A stretch of DNA of 33,365 nucleotides from CAZCPB01 sp964540295 (GCA_964540295.1 CAZIMT010000014.1:1-33365), one strand, 5' to 3'; shown: positions 1 to 8,750, counted from the stretch's first letter. The notes: generated by a model from the letters alone, not told the origin. Made by a program: numbers and translations.

Positions 1-658
1 TGATGTCGTAGGCGGTGGTGAGAACCAGCTTGACGTTGCCCACACCCAGCTTGTCGCGTACTTCGTCGGCGAGGAACACGTCGTCGTGACGCGTAACGCC
101 GACGACGACGCGCATGCCCTCGGTCCGGAGCGGGATGACGAGGCGCTGCTTGCAATAGTCCACGCCCAGGCGTTGGAGCATCTTGCCGTCGAACCCGCCG
201 TCGAGCCCGCGGTTGAGATCGACGCGCTCGAAGGGAACGCCCGCGATCTCCGCGACGCCCTGCTGCACCGCCGCCTCGTCCGCGCCCTGCTCGATGATGA
301 TCTCGGCTAGTCTACGTCCGGGCGATTGCTTGTGGATCTGCTGCGCGACCGTCATCTTCTCGCCGGTGATCGCGCCGCGGCTGACCAGCAGCGTGGCCAG
401 CTCGGCCGCGTCGTTGACGTGTTCGCCGCTGGGCTCGTAGATCTGCTTGAGCGACGCGGTGCCGTTGCCGCTCGCCGTTGCCGCGGGCGAGCGTGGCACG
501 ATCGCCCCTTGGTTGGATGGCGCCGCTGGCAGCGGGCCAGCCGCTGCCGCCGGTAATTCTGGCGCTGACGAGAGCTTTGCCGCCGCCGCCGCCTTGCGCG
601 TCGCCGCCGGGTCGATGCTCAGCTCGTTGAGGATGTCGTCGATATTGTGCTTGGCCAA
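1..658 (-). CDS. pilB: Type IV pilus / type II secretion assembly ATPase PilB/GspE, N-terminal part (runs off left edge)
   Basis: Reading the minus strand from 658 gives an open frame of about 219 codons that leaves the window. It begins MAKHNIDDILNELSID, passes through an Ala/Pro-rich linker (about residues 20-60), then enters a fold typical of the GspE/PilB N-terminal (MshEN/T2SSE_N) domain, with the features GRRLAEIIIEQG, AGVPFERVDL and CKQRLVIPLR. The ATPase domain itself would lie outside the window. The start is TTG (complement of 656-658): an in-frame TGA sits just upstream, and a good Shine-Dalgarno (AAAGGGG) precedes the TTG by about 10 nt. It is the last visible gene of pilM-N-O-P-B, 87 nt after pilP. 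In this family the protein is the cytoplasmic motor that drives pilin or pseudopilin assembly. GspE rather than PilB cannot be excluded without the C-terminal half. Confidence 0.72.
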   Translation of the reverse strand, partial: MAKHNIDDILNELSIDPAATRKAAAAAKLSSAPELPAAAAGPLPAAPSNQGAIVPRSPAATASGNGTASLKQIYEPSGEHVNDAAELATLLVSRGAITGEKMTVAQQIHKQSPGRRLAEIIIEQGADEAAVQQGVAEIAGVPFERVDLNRGLDGGFDGKMLQRLGVDYCKQRLVIPLRTEGMRVVVGVTRHDDVFLADEVRDKLGVGNVKLVLTTAYDI

Positions 659-745
659 GCCGTCACCGCCCCTTTGCCGTCATTCGCGTGTTCGCTGCGT
701 CGCAGCTCAATGTCGCCGTCGTACGCACGGATCGTGCCCGAGGCG

Positions 746-1507
746 TTACTTCTTCTTCGCGCCCTTGCCGTTGTTCTGCTTGGGCTCTTCCATGGTCAAT
801 TGGAACTCTTTGCCGTCGGTCTCCAACGTGACCGTGCGCCCGGTGATTGACTTGACCGTGAAGATCTCGCCAAGCGTGTCGCCCACGCGTACGGTCTCGC
901 CGCTCACTCGAGCGACCGGGATCGTTCCGCCCAGCACGCCCTGCAAGGTCAGGGATGCCAGCGTGTCCACCACCATCTTCTCGTGGTCGGCCTTGCGTTT
1001 GGCCGTCGCCTGCAGCTGCCTTTGCAGGATCTCGTCGCTGTTGTCTCGCGCTGGCTCGATAACGTCGTTTGGCTTGCCAGCCAGCTTGAACGGGTTCTTG
1101 GTGATTTGCTCTGTCGGGACCTGCACGGGCTGGCTGCTGCGCTCGAGGTCGATCAGCAGCTTTTTGTGCGCACCGTTCTTGGCACCGCCCTCGGGCGTGT
1201 AGTCGATTTTGACCTCATCGAACCCGGTCAGGGGACCCACTCCGAGCTTGCGCATCCCCCAGAGGAGCCCGGCGCAGACGGTAAGGACCACCGCGACGAG
1301 CACGGCCGGGGTTGAGACTTTCTTTCCGCCGCCGCTCGCTTTGGTGACAAGCCCGTCCGCGTTTTCGGTCGAGGAAGCGCTGCGCAGCTCAGCGAGGAAG
1401 GATCCGCCCTTACCCGCCGCGTCCTTCGCAGGATCCTTGACGATCTGCTTGGAGGGGTCGATCGTGCTCGCGTCCATCGCCGACAGGTCGTTCTCAGATC
1501 CGCTCAT
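746..1507 (-). CDS. pilP: PilP/GspC-like pilus assembly protein, single-pass inner membrane
   Basis: This protein of 253 residues has a hydrophilic cytoplasmic N-terminus (1-63), one membrane segment (about 66-85), a linker rich in charged residues, and a C-terminal beta domain (about 175-245). That domain (LQGVLGGTIPVARVSGETVRVGD) resembles the PilP/GspC homology region that links the inner-membrane PilN/PilO platform to the outer-membrane secretin. Its start overlaps the pilO stop by four bases (ATGA), and GAGGGG lies 7 nt upstream of the ATG, so translation is probably coupled. Similarity to a named family is weak at sequence level. The call rests on domain shape plus position in the pilMNOP order. 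GspC of a type II secretion system is the alternative. Confidence 0.62.
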   Translation of the reverse strand: MSGSENDLSAMDASTIDPSKQIVKDPAKDAAGKGGSFLAELRSASSTENADGLVTKASGGGKKVSTPAVLVAVVLTVCAGLLWGMRKLGVGPLTGFDEVKIDYTPEGGAKNGAHKKLLIDLERSSQPVQVPTEQITKNPFKLAGKPNDVIEPARDNSDEILQRQLQATAKRKADHEKMVVDTLASLTLQGVLGGTIPVARVSGETVRVGDTLGEIFTVKSITGRTVTLETDGKEFQLTMEEPKQNNGKGAKKK

Positions 1508-2052
1508 TGCTTGTCCCCTCGGTTGTCCTGGAAATAGATGCTCAGCGTGAACTCGGCCTTCATGTTCCCGTCCGCGTCGTCCATCCGCTTGATCTTCATG
1601 TCGGGTATCCGCGTGATGCGCGGCAACTGCTCGACCCGGATGAGGAACTCATAGAAATGTTTGAAATTGCCGCTCATTGAGAGCTCCAGCGGCTGCTCCA
1701 TGTACATCACGGCCTTGACCGGCTTGGCGCTCTTCATCTGCGGCGAGCTCAGCCCCGACTGCACGGCCAAATCCGAGACTTGCCGCACGATCATGTCCAG
1801 CTCCTTGCTGTTGGGGAGCCGCGCTTCGATGGTCTCGATGCCGCGCTTGATCTCCTCGTTGGCGCGTTCAAGGTCCGCGTTGCGCGAGGTCTCTTCGCGG
1901 AGCTTGGCGAGCATCGTCTGCTTGTGCTCGATCTCCTGCCGAGCCTGGCCGATCGCGTCGTTCTGGGGGCGGAAGACCAGCCAGTAGCTGGCCATCGGCA
2001 CCGCCACCATCGTGATGATCAACGCCGTCCGTCCCATCGCTGACTTCTTCAT
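1504..2052 (-). CDS. pilO: PilO-like pilus assembly protein
   Basis: This 182-residue protein has a short cytoplasmic N-terminus, one membrane segment (about 8-26), a coiled coil (about 30-75, rich in Glu, Lys and Arg) and a ferredoxin-like periplasmic domain with the PilO-type stretch SGNFKHFYEFLIRVEQLPRI. In type IV pili, PilO pairs with PilN to form the periplasmic ring that connects PilM to PilP and the secretin. The Shine-Dalgarno GGGAGGGA lies inside the last codons of pilN and the two genes are 3 nt apart, so they are almost certainly co-transcribed and co-translated. Confidence 0.8.
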   Translation of the reverse strand: MKKSAMGRTALIITMVAVPMASYWLVFRPQNDAIGQARQEIEHKQTMLAKLREETSRNADLERANEEIKRGIETIEARLPNSKELDMIVRQVSDLAVQSGLSSPQMKSAKPVKAVMYMEQPLELSMSGNFKHFYEFLIRVEQLPRITRIPDMKIKRMDDADGNMKAEFTLSIYFQDNRGDKQ

Positions 2053-2055
2053 GAC

Positions 2056-2931
2056 TTAGTTCCCTCCCTTGTCGGGCGCTGCGGCGGGCTCGGTGCTCGT
2101 CTCGGCATCGGCGATTGCGGGCTTGGTTTCCGCGGCTGGCGCGTTGGGCTTGGGCACCGGCTTGAGGCTCACCAGGTCGTGCGCGTCCGCGTTCTGCTTG
2201 ATCTGCGCGACGATCTGGAACCGTCGCATGTTCAGGTCGTCGATGACTGTTTGCTGGATGTACTGCAGCTCCACCGAACCCAGCAGCGGGCAACCCTGCA
2301 ACTGCCCGAGATACTCCGCGATGTCGTTGTTCACGTTCGCAACACCGGTCAAGGTCAGTGTGAACTCGAACTTCGGGGCGGTGATCTTGCGCTCTTCGGG
2401 ATAGGCCGCGACGTCCCCGCCCTTGACCACGGTGGACAGCGACTTGACCTGCCCCGTCGGCTTGGCCCCGGCCTTGCCGAGCTGAGCCTTGCCCGTGACC
2501 GCTGGTTTGGGCGGCTCGATCCGCTTGCCCTTAAGTTCAAGGTCCAGCAGCGTGACGTCCTTGGGCATGCGTGTGACCAGCTCGGCCATCAGCATCGAGC
2601 GCGGCACCTTCTCGAGCAGGGCCGCCGTGACTTCTGCTTTCTCCATCATCTCGCGGCGCTGGACTTCGAGCTTCTTGAGCTGTTCGATCTTCTTAGCCTC
2701 GGCGGTGTACTCGGTGTTGATCTGGTCCTGCTGCTCGCGGATTGCGCTGCGGTGCCGTGTGGTCACCATGAACGCGCCCACCACGCCAGCCATGACCACG
2801 ATCAGCAGCCCGACGCCGATGAAGCTGATCCGGCTCGTGCGCCGGTTCTCGATGTAGTCCGTGGGCAGGAAGCTCCCCGCCGCGTTCGCCGGGCTTTTCG
2901 GTGCCGACGCATTCTTGAATGGGTTCACCAT
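2056..2931 (-). CDS. pilN: PilN-like pilus assembly protein
   Basis: This 291-residue protein has an N-terminal cytoplasmic peptide with FLPTDYIENRR, a form of the short conserved PilN tail that docks onto PilM. A membrane segment (about 35-57), a coiled coil (about 58-105) and a periplasmic alpha/beta domain containing LLDLELKGKRIE and TLTGVANVNNDIAEYLGQL follow. The C-terminal 50 residues are an Ala/Pro/Glu-rich low-complexity tail. At 291 residues it is longer than the roughly 200 usual for PilN, because of a linker insert and this tail. It lies between pilM and pilO, as in canonical pilMNOP operons. Confidence 0.78.
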   Translation of the reverse strand: MVNPFKNASAPKSPANAAGSFLPTDYIENRRTSRISFIGVGLLIVVMAGVVGAFMVTTRHRSAIREQQDQINTEYTAEAKKIEQLKKLEVQRREMMEKAEVTAALLEKVPRSMLMAELVTRMPKDVTLLDLELKGKRIEPPKPAVTGKAQLGKAGAKPTGQVKSLSTVVKGGDVAAYPEERKITAPKFEFTLTLTGVANVNNDIAEYLGQLQGCPLLGSVELQYIQQTVIDDLNMRRFQIVAQIKQNADAHDLVSLKPVPKPNAPAAETKPAIADAETSTEPAAAPDKGGN

Positions 2932-3070
2932 CGTTCAGACACTCCAGTTCAGACTCACTCGCCCGAGCAACTTCGCGGCTTCGATGCCGGTCGTTGTTTC
3001 ACGCTCACGCTCACACTCACCATTGCTCACACGCCCATACCCGCGTTCGATCCTGCTTTCGTCCTGTGAT
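2932..3070. other. pilM-pilN intergenic spacer with TCAC-rich short repeats
   Basis: These 139 bases separate pilM from pilN, the widest gap inside the operon. Around 3003-3031 there are several near-copies of the hexamer CTCACG/CTCACA. No terminator-like hairpin with a T run is visible. A GGAG about 10 nt before the pilN ATG is the likely ribosome site. The spacer could hold an internal promoter, but I cannot identify one. Confidence 0.4.
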
Positions 3071-4357
3071 TTACAGATCTGTCGGTGTCAGGCAGAGCCC
3101 GACCGCCACGGCCCAGCCCGGCTGCGACTGTTTCAGGTCCACGCCGTTGGCTGGTTCTTTCCCGGTCTTGACCAGCCGCGCCATCGGGTCGGCGACCTGC
3201 ACGGGGATCCGCAGCGCCTTGGCCAGGTGCTGGCAGAGCCCGCGGTGGAGCGCTTCGCCGCCCATGAACACCGCCCGGTCCAGCTTTCGGCCCGGGAAGA
3301 GCGAATCGTGATAGCGGAGGCACATGCGCACCTCGTCGGTCAGGATCTCGAGCTCTTCTTTCAGGTCCACACCCTGTGGCATCGCCGCGACCGCTTCGGT
3401 CAGCCTGACGTCGCCCGTCAGACCCGGCAGGGCGGCCCCTGCGCGCCGTTCCTCGTGGGCCGCATCTTTGAGCGCCGCCGACGCCGTGCCGTTCTCGCGC
3501 CCGCGCATCGCCGAGGCCATCGCGTTCATCTTCTCGTCGATCGCGCGAGGTCCAGCGATCTTGGGAGCGGGCACCGTCAACCCTTCGTCGCAATAGCGTT
3601 TGGACCGCGCTTCGGTCAGCGTGCACTTCGTTTGACGGATCACGGCCTCATCGAGCTGCCGCCCGCCCATCTCGATAACCCGCGCGAACACTGGCTTGAT
3701 CCCGTGCGCGATCACGACTTTCGTCGCCGACGCGCCCAGGTCCATGTACAGCGTGCCCAGGCTCACGTCGTCGGTCCGGTGTGTGATGTAGTCAAACGCG
3801 CGCAGCACCGCGACGTATTCCGAATGAATGCCCACGACCTCGAGCTTGGCCTGCCGCATCCCTGCCAGCAGCCGGTCCACCAGCGTCCGCGGCACGGCCG
3901 TGCAGATCACCTCGTGCCGTCCGCCCTGCGCCCCCGGCGTGGGCACTGCCTCGTGCCGGTACACCAGTGCGGAGGGCTCGCACCCGATGTGGCTCGACAC
4001 CGCCCCCTGCACCAGTTGTTCGAGTGACAGCCCCTCGACCTTCTGGAACTGCATCGGCTTGCAGAACGTCTGCCCGGCCGGTATCGCGCACACCGCCCGG
4101 TTCCCCTTGAACCCGCCCTGCTTGACCGCCCGCGGCAACGCCGCTAACTGATAATCGAACCGGGCTCCATGGTCGTTCACCAGCTCGGGCGGGGTCGGAA
4201 CAAACGACGCCGCCACGAGTTTGGGGATCTCTCCGGCCTCGATTTGCAGGATCTTCATCCCCGACACGCCAAAGTCGATCGCGATCGGCAGGACGCTCGG
4301 CTTGAAAAGCTTTCCTGGCGTCAACGAGCCAAACCGACGCAGCGACTCAAAGGCCAT
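3071..4357 (-). CDS. pilM: PilM, actin-like cytoplasmic pilus assembly protein
   Basis: This 428-residue protein has the PilM/FtsA-type actin fold. A first phosphate-binding strand, AIDFGVSGMKILQIE, lies at about 26-40. A second, YMDLGASATKVVIAHG, lies near residue 200, and an adenosine-site strand, AVFMGGEALHRGL, near 370. PilM binds the PilN N-terminal peptide on the cytoplasmic face and relays signals from the motor ATPases. It is longer than the usual 350 or so residues because of a hydrophilic, Ala/Arg/Glu-rich insertion of about 70 residues (about 250-320). The start is supported by GGGAG 9 nt upstream of the ATG. It is the first gene of the visible operon. Confidence 0.87.
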   Translation of the reverse strand: MAFESLRRFGSLTPGKLFKPSVLPIAIDFGVSGMKILQIEAGEIPKLVAASFVPTPPELVNDHGARFDYQLAALPRAVKQGGFKGNRAVCAIPAGQTFCKPMQFQKVEGLSLEQLVQGAVSSHIGCEPSALVYRHEAVPTPGAQGGRHEVICTAVPRTLVDRLLAGMRQAKLEVVGIHSEYVAVLRAFDYITHRTDDVSLGTLYMDLGASATKVVIAHGIKPVFARVIEMGGRQLDEAVIRQTKCTLTEARSKRYCDEGLTVPAPKIAGPRAIDEKMNAMASAMRGRENGTASAALKDAAHEERRAGAALPGLTGDVRLTEAVAAMPQGVDLKEELEILTDEVRMCLRYHDSLFPGRKLDRAVFMGGEALHRGLCQHLAKALRIPVQVADPMARLVKTGKEPANGVDLKQSQPGWAVAVGLCLTPTDL

Positions 4358-4560
4358 GGCAGCACGCTCCCACGCAGGATCGCCACTCTGACGCCGGGCT
4401 CAACCCGACGACGCGCAACGACCGACCACCGATCGACCAACTGATCAGATCCTGTCGCAACATCGGGATTTGTGATTCAACGATTGAGCCCGGGGCCAGC
4501 ACCACCCCGAGCGCCCGCACGACACACCCTGCCCAGCCCCTCCAGCCGTCAGGGGCGACC
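4358..4560. other. Spacer between mqnB and the pil operon
   Basis: These 203 bases lie upstream of pilM and downstream of mqnB, both on the minus strand. The region should carry the pil operon promoter. I see no convincing -35/-10 pair and no strong terminator for mqnB. Confidence 0.35.
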
Positions 4561-5253
4561 TCAAGCGCCGCTGCTGAGCCGTCCGAAAACAGCTGCCAGG
4601 CGGTCCATCGCTTCGCGGATCTTCCACACTTGCCGCCCACGATCCCCCGTGGTGTTGCTGACCACTCTCAGTTCTCCGCCCGCGACGCCAAGCCGTCGCG
4701 CCACCTGCACCACCGCCGCACCCTCCATCGCCTCGGCGATCGCCCCGGTTCTCTCCACTACCCGCCGGGCCAGCTCATCGGTTCCCGAGCAGGTCGAGAC
4801 CGTGGCGATTTTTCCGATACGGTCCGAGACGCTGCTCAGCCAGCCCAGCACGCCCGCGTCCACCGGCACCGCCCGCCCTGGAAAATCTCCGAGCGGGAAC
4901 CCCATCTGCCCGCAGTCCAGGAAACCATCGGGCGTTTCGATCCCCTCGTCCGAATACACGCACGCCTCGGCCGCCACGATCGAACCGATCTCCAATGACG
5001 ACCCTGGCAGCGCCCCAGCGATCCCCGCGCTCACCACGCGGTCGTGCCGCTGGAGGTCGAGAGACCGTGCCGTCGCTCCCGCTGCGTTGGCCTTGCCGAT
5101 CCCGGACACCACCAGATCGAACCTCGCCCCGAGTTCCAGCCGCTCCCACGCCGCCGCCACCGGCCCGATCCCGAACGCGCGGCACACCGCCGCCGCCTCC
5201 GCCGGGGCCGCGACCACGATTAAGGCGCGTTTGTTCTGCGTATTTGGCTCCAT
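4561..5253 (-). CDS. mqnB: Futalosine hydrolase
   Basis: This protein of about 230 residues belongs to the nucleoside phosphorylase/MTA-SAH nucleosidase fold. It shows VSGIGKANAA, VVSAGIAGALPGSSLEIGSIV, the conserved EAMEGAAVVQVARRLG, and a C-terminal VSNTTGDR followed by W and an Ala-Leu helix, as in MqnB. MqnB cleaves futalosine to dehypoxanthine futalosine and hypoxanthine in the alternative menaquinone pathway. An upstream in-frame start at 5319 exists, but the ATG at 5253 has CGGGAG 6 nt before it and gives the expected N-terminus (MEPNTQNKRALIVVAAPAEA). No other mqn genes are next to it. A related nucleosidase is the alternative. Confidence 0.82.
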   Translation of the reverse strand: MEPNTQNKRALIVVAAPAEAAAVCRAFGIGPVAAAWERLELGARFDLVVSGIGKANAAGATARSLDLQRHDRVVSAGIAGALPGSSLEIGSIVAAEACVYSDEGIETPDGFLDCGQMGFPLGDFPGRAVPVDAGVLGWLSSVSDRIGKIATVSTCSGTDELARRVVERTGAIAEAMEGAAVVQVARRLGVAGGELRVVSNTTGDRGRQVWKIREAMDRLAAVFGRLSSGA

Positions 5254-5490
5254 TGTGAACTCCCGGTCGAATAGGACGCCAGCCATCGTGCCCGGCGGCA
5301 TCCTATCTAGGATCACCACCGGACCATCACGGGATCATCGCGGCAACCTCAACCGCACCCGTCCGGTAGACGCTGGGGGGTTTACTCACTCATGGCGAGA
5401 CCTGCCCGAGATTTCAAGCAGACCTCACCTCGACCTTACCCCCCACCTTACCCCGACCTAAACACAGACCTAACCAAAGGAGATCTCGGC
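5254..5490. promoter_or_regulatory. Divergent promoter region between mqnB and the HlyD-type adaptor gene
   Basis: These 237 bases separate two divergently transcribed genes and must hold promoters for both. The part near 5420-5480 is a C-rich run of short near-repeats (ACCTTACCCC, GACCTAA). A strong ribosome-binding site, AAAGGAG, occurs at about 5477-5483, 8 nt before the adaptor ATG. No confident -35/-10 pair is visible. Confidence 0.4.
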
Positions 5491-7374
5491 ATGACGCCCA
5501 ACTCTCGCCCTGGCACTAAAGTCGGCTCCAAGCGCCGCGCCGCTATTGCGCTGAAACTGACCGCGGGCGTCGCGGTCGCCGCCGCGGGCATCGGCAGCGT
5601 CTTCTTCTTCTCGGGTCCCAGCGAGGCCAAAGCCGACAGGGCGGGCTCGCTCACCTCCGATCGCGCGTTCGCCAAGCTCGCGAGCTTTGACATCGTCACC
5701 ACCGCCAACGGCTCACTCGAGGCCAAGAACCAGATCGAGGTCCGCAGCACCCTCGAGATCGAATCCAAGATCGTCACCATTGTCGACGAGGGCAAGACCG
5801 TCAAGAAGGGCGACGTGCTGGTGGAACTGAACGCCGACAAGATCGACACGGCCGTTGCCGATGCCCAGATCGCGTTGGACGGATCCAACGCCGAAAAGAT
5901 GACTTCGGAGAACAACTACAAGATCCAGGTCACCGACAACCAGACCAAGATTCGCCAGGCCGCCCTCAAGGTTGAACTTGCCGAGCTCTCTCTCGAGCAG
6001 TGGCGCAAGGGCGACGTCGAGAAGACGCGTCAGGCCAACACGCTGGGGCTGGAGAAAACCCGCCGCGACGTCGAACGGCTTACAGAGAAGTTAGCTCGCA
6101 GCAAGGAACTTCTCGATAAAGGGTTCCTGAGCAAGATCGAGTTCCAGTCCGACGAGATCGCCAAGATCGAGGCCGAATCTGCGAGCGAGAAAGCCAAGCT
6201 CGAAACGCTGATCTATGAAAACTACATGTACCCTAAGGAAGAGAAGAAGAACCAGTCCGACGTTGACGACGCCAAGGCTGAACTCGAACGAACCAAGCTC
6301 AACGCCGACAGCGAACTGGCCAACAAAGAAGCGTCGCTCTCCAAGGCCAACAAGCAGCTCAAGCAGCACCAGGACAATCTGGAAAAGTTCAAGAAGCAAC
6401 GGCTCGCTTGCACTGTCACCGCCCCCAACGACGGGCTCGTTCTGTACGGCTCCACGATCGAAATGAGTCGCAACGGATGGAGCCGCAACGGATCGCTCCA
6501 GGTCGGCCAAGAGGTCTACCCCAACATGCTCCTCGTCGCTCTGCCTGACACCTCGATCATGATCGCTTCGGTGAAAGTTCAGGACACGCGTGCGTCCCAG
6601 ATCAAGCCGGGGCAGCTGGTGACTGTCCGCATCGAGGAGGCCGGGGGCAAGGTGCTGAACGGGAAGATCGAGTCCATCGGCGTCATGGCCGAATCCTCTG
6701 GCTGGCGCGACACCCAGCGTGAATACACCGTGAAGGTCGCGCTCGAAGATATTGACGCTGCCAGCGGGCTCAAGCCTTCGATGCGCTGCGAGGCTGAGAT
6801 CCTGACAGGGCGGGTCGACAACGTCCTCACCGTGCCCGTCCAAGCCGTCTTCAACGACGGCGCGATCTGCTTCGTCTACACGCCTCAGGGCCAGAAGTTC
6901 GTTCGCACTCCCGTCAACCTCGGCAAACGCTCCGACGCTACTTCCGAGATCACCGCCGGGATCACCGAAGGGCAGGTCGTTCTGCTCCGCGAACCCACGG
7001 CTGGCGAGGTTCTCTCCAAGCCGTGGGATAAGGCTCAACTCGAGATCGCCGGGTACACGATGGGCGAAGACGGCGTCGCGTTCGTCACCGGCAAAGGCCC
7101 GCCCGGTAAGGGCGGCAGGGGCAAGGCCGCCAAGGTCGCGGGCAGCGCCGAAGCCGCAAAGCCAGCTGAGGCGGGCGCGGCGGCCGCTCTCGTCGCCGCG
7201 GATGCACCAGCAGACGTCACAAAGACCGCTGTTACTCTCGAGACCAAGGTCGAGAGCACGCCCGCCCAGGCCGTGCCCGAGAAGCCCGTGGAGAAAGCGA
7301 CGGAGAAGTCATCGGAAAAACCTGCTGAATCTACGACAACCACACCAGCCGCCGAAACCGCAGAGCCGAAGTAG
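5491..7374 (+). CDS. HlyD/RND-type periplasmic adaptor with long coiled coil and low-complexity tail
   Basis: This 627-residue protein has a membrane anchor at about 17-42 (TAGVAVAAAGIGSVFFF) and a first lipoyl half (VDEGKTVKKGDVLVEL). A very long coiled-coil hairpin (about 100-310) and a second lipoyl/barrel part (APNDGLVLYG, VQDTRASQIKPGQLVTVRIEE) follow, then a membrane-proximal domain. The last 90 or so residues are an Ala/Pro/Glu/Lys/Thr-rich tail. Adaptors of this family join an inner-membrane ABC or RND pump to an outer-membrane channel. The start is set by AAAGGAG 8 nt before the ATG; the frame is open upstream to 5392. No pump or channel gene adjoins it, and a terminator follows directly, so it looks monocistronic. 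Confidence 0.8.
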   Translation: MTPNSRPGTKVGSKRRAAIALKLTAGVAVAAAGIGSVFFFSGPSEAKADRAGSLTSDRAFAKLASFDIVTTANGSLEAKNQIEVRSTLEIESKIVTIVDEGKTVKKGDVLVELNADKIDTAVADAQIALDGSNAEKMTSENNYKIQVTDNQTKIRQAALKVELAELSLEQWRKGDVEKTRQANTLGLEKTRRDVERLTEKLARSKELLDKGFLSKIEFQSDEIAKIEAESASEKAKLETLIYENYMYPKEEKKNQSDVDDAKAELERTKLNADSELANKEASLSKANKQLKQHQDNLEKFKKQRLACTVTAPNDGLVLYGSTIEMSRNGWSRNGSLQVGQEVYPNMLLVALPDTSIMIASVKVQDTRASQIKPGQLVTVRIEEAGGKVLNGKIESIGVMAESSGWRDTQREYTVKVALEDIDAASGLKPSMRCEAEILTGRVDNVLTVPVQAVFNDGAICFVYTPQGQKFVRTPVNLGKRSDATSEITAGITEGQVVLLREPTAGEVLSKPWDKAQLEIAGYTMGEDGVAFVTGKGPPGKGGRGKAAKVAGSAEAAKPAEAGAAAALVAADAPADVTKTAVTLETKVESTPAQAVPEKPVEKATEKSSEKPAESTTTTPAAETAEPK

Positions 7375-7398
7375 GCGAATTAAGTATGTCTCCTCAAG

Positions 7399-7431
7399 AG
7401 GCCGATCGGAACTTTCCGACCGGCCTTTTTT
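7399..7431 (+). terminator. Rho-independent terminator after the adaptor gene
   Basis: A 12-position stem (AGGCCGATCGGA paired with TCCGACCGGCCT, one A-C mismatch) closes a 4-nt loop and is followed by a run of Ts. It sits 25 nt after the adaptor stop codon and before the next gene. This also argues that the desulfurase begins downstream at 7494 and not at the open frame starting at 7386. Confidence 0.88.
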
Positions 7432-7493
7432 CACGGACGTTGGAAAAGCGGCGGACCCGTTCTGCGCGTGCGTCCTCGTACCGTTCTCAACTC

Positions 7494-8750
7494 ATGCCCC
7501 CGATCTATCTCGACAACGCCTCGACGAGCTGGCCCAAGGCACCGGGCGTTGCGCGAGCTCTCGCGGACGCGGTCGCTTCTCCGCTCGCGACCCCCGCCCG
7601 CGGCACGCACGCATTTGCGAACTCCGCCGCACGGATCCTTTCCACGCTCCGCGAAAAACTCGCTGTCATCGTGGGCATCGACGAGCCCGACCGCGTCGTC
7701 CTGACCAGCGGCGCCACCTACTCGCTCAACCTCGCCGTCCTGGGCCTGCTCGCCCATCGCGCCGACCGCCCGCGTGTGGTCACGACCGCGATCGAGCACA
7801 ACGCTCTGCGCCGCCCGCTCGAATCGCTGTCCGCTCGGGGGCTCATCGAGCTGGTGACGGTCGCCGCCGACCGCGAGTGCCGTGTTGCGCAGGCTGATGT
7901 TCTCGACGCGATCAACGACCAGACCGCGCTCGTTGCGATGTCGCACGCGAGCAACGTCACGGGCACGCTCCAGCCGATCGAAGCTGTGGCCGCCGGGCTT
8001 GCCGCGCGTCGCGGCGCTGGCCGACCGACGCCGCTTTTCCTGCTGGACGCCTCGCAAACCGCGGGGCTTGTCTCGCTCGATGCGCAGCGGCTGGGCATTG
8101 ACCTTGTTGCGTTCTCGGGTCACAAGGCCCTGCGCGGGCCGGCTGGCACCGGCGTGCTCTGCGTCGGACCTCGGGCGTTCGACTTAGGCGGCGTGCACGA
8201 CGAGCGCGAGGCGCGGTTGTTTCTTCAGCCGCTCCATACTGTTTTTTTGGGCGGGACGGGCAACGACTCTGAGCCTGTCGACATGCCGGACTCGCTGCCG
8301 TCTCGATACGAGCCCGGCACGCCGAACACGCCGGGATTCGCGGGCCTGCTCGCCGCGGTCGAGCAATGGTCCTCGTCTAGGGCCGCGCACTACCTAGAGC
8401 ACGAACGCGCGCTCGTCACCCGACTCCGGCACGCTCTGACGGCCCGCTTCGGAACGCTCGATGAGAGTTCTGTTCACCTTTATGGACCGCCCGACCCCGC
8501 CGCATCCGTCCCCGTGCTTGCGTGCTCCATTTCGGGGCTCGACCCTGCCGATGCCGCGGCCGCGCTCGAAAGTTCTTTTGACATCATCGCTCGCGCTGGC
8601 CTGCACTGCTCTCCCGGGGCGCATGCCGCGATGAACACGCTGCGTCTGGGCGGCACGCTCCGCCTCAGCCCGGGCCCGGAGACGACCGTGGCCGAGATCG
8701 AAGCCGCCGCACTCGCGATGATCGAACTCGCGCGGGCCGCGAACGGGTAA
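7494..8750 (+). CDS. Class V aminotransferase, cysteine desulfurase family protein
   Basis: This 418-residue PLP enzyme starts MPPIYLDNASTSWPKAPGV. It shows the TSGATYSLN phosphate loop, the cofactor-stacking His in IEHNALRRPL (about 103), the PLP Asp in LLDASQTAG (about 185), the Schiff-base Lys in FSGHKALRGP (about 211) and a catalytic Cys in RAGLHCSPGAH (about 372). The GLHCSP and NAATSWP-like motifs are typical of the cysteine desulfurase-like branch distinct from IscS. The expected reaction is L-cysteine to alanine plus an enzyme persulfide; the acceptor is unknown. The upstream terminator rules out the longer N-terminus. No ribosome site is seen, but TACCGT lies 9 nt before the ATG. Confidence 0.83.
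   Translation: MPPIYLDNASTSWPKAPGVARALADAVASPLATPARGTHAFANSAARILSTLREKLAVIVGIDEPDRVVLTSGATYSLNLAVLGLLAHRADRPRVVTTAIEHNALRRPLESLSARGLIELVTVAADRECRVAQADVLDAINDQTALVAMSHASNVTGTLQPIEAVAAGLAARRGAGRPTPLFLLDASQTAGLVSLDAQRLGIDLVAFSGHKALRGPAGTGVLCVGPRAFDLGGVHDEREARLFLQPLHTVFLGGTGNDSEPVDMPDSLPSRYEPGTPNTPGFAGLLAAVEQWSSSRAAHYLEHERALVTRLRHALTARFGTLDESSVHLYGPPDPAASVPVLACSISGLDPADAAAALESSFDIIARAGLHCSPGAHAAMNTLRLGGTLRLSPGPETTVAEIEAAALAMIELARAANG

Noticed and set aside
2861..4027. Long plus-strand open frame antisense to pilM
   Set aside because: Arg/His/Pro-rich translation with no family features, opposite a gene with clear actin-fold motifs.
7386..7493. N-terminal extension of the class V aminotransferase
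   Set aside because: A strong terminator hairpin (7399-7431) lies inside it and the family N-terminus begins at the ATG at 7494.
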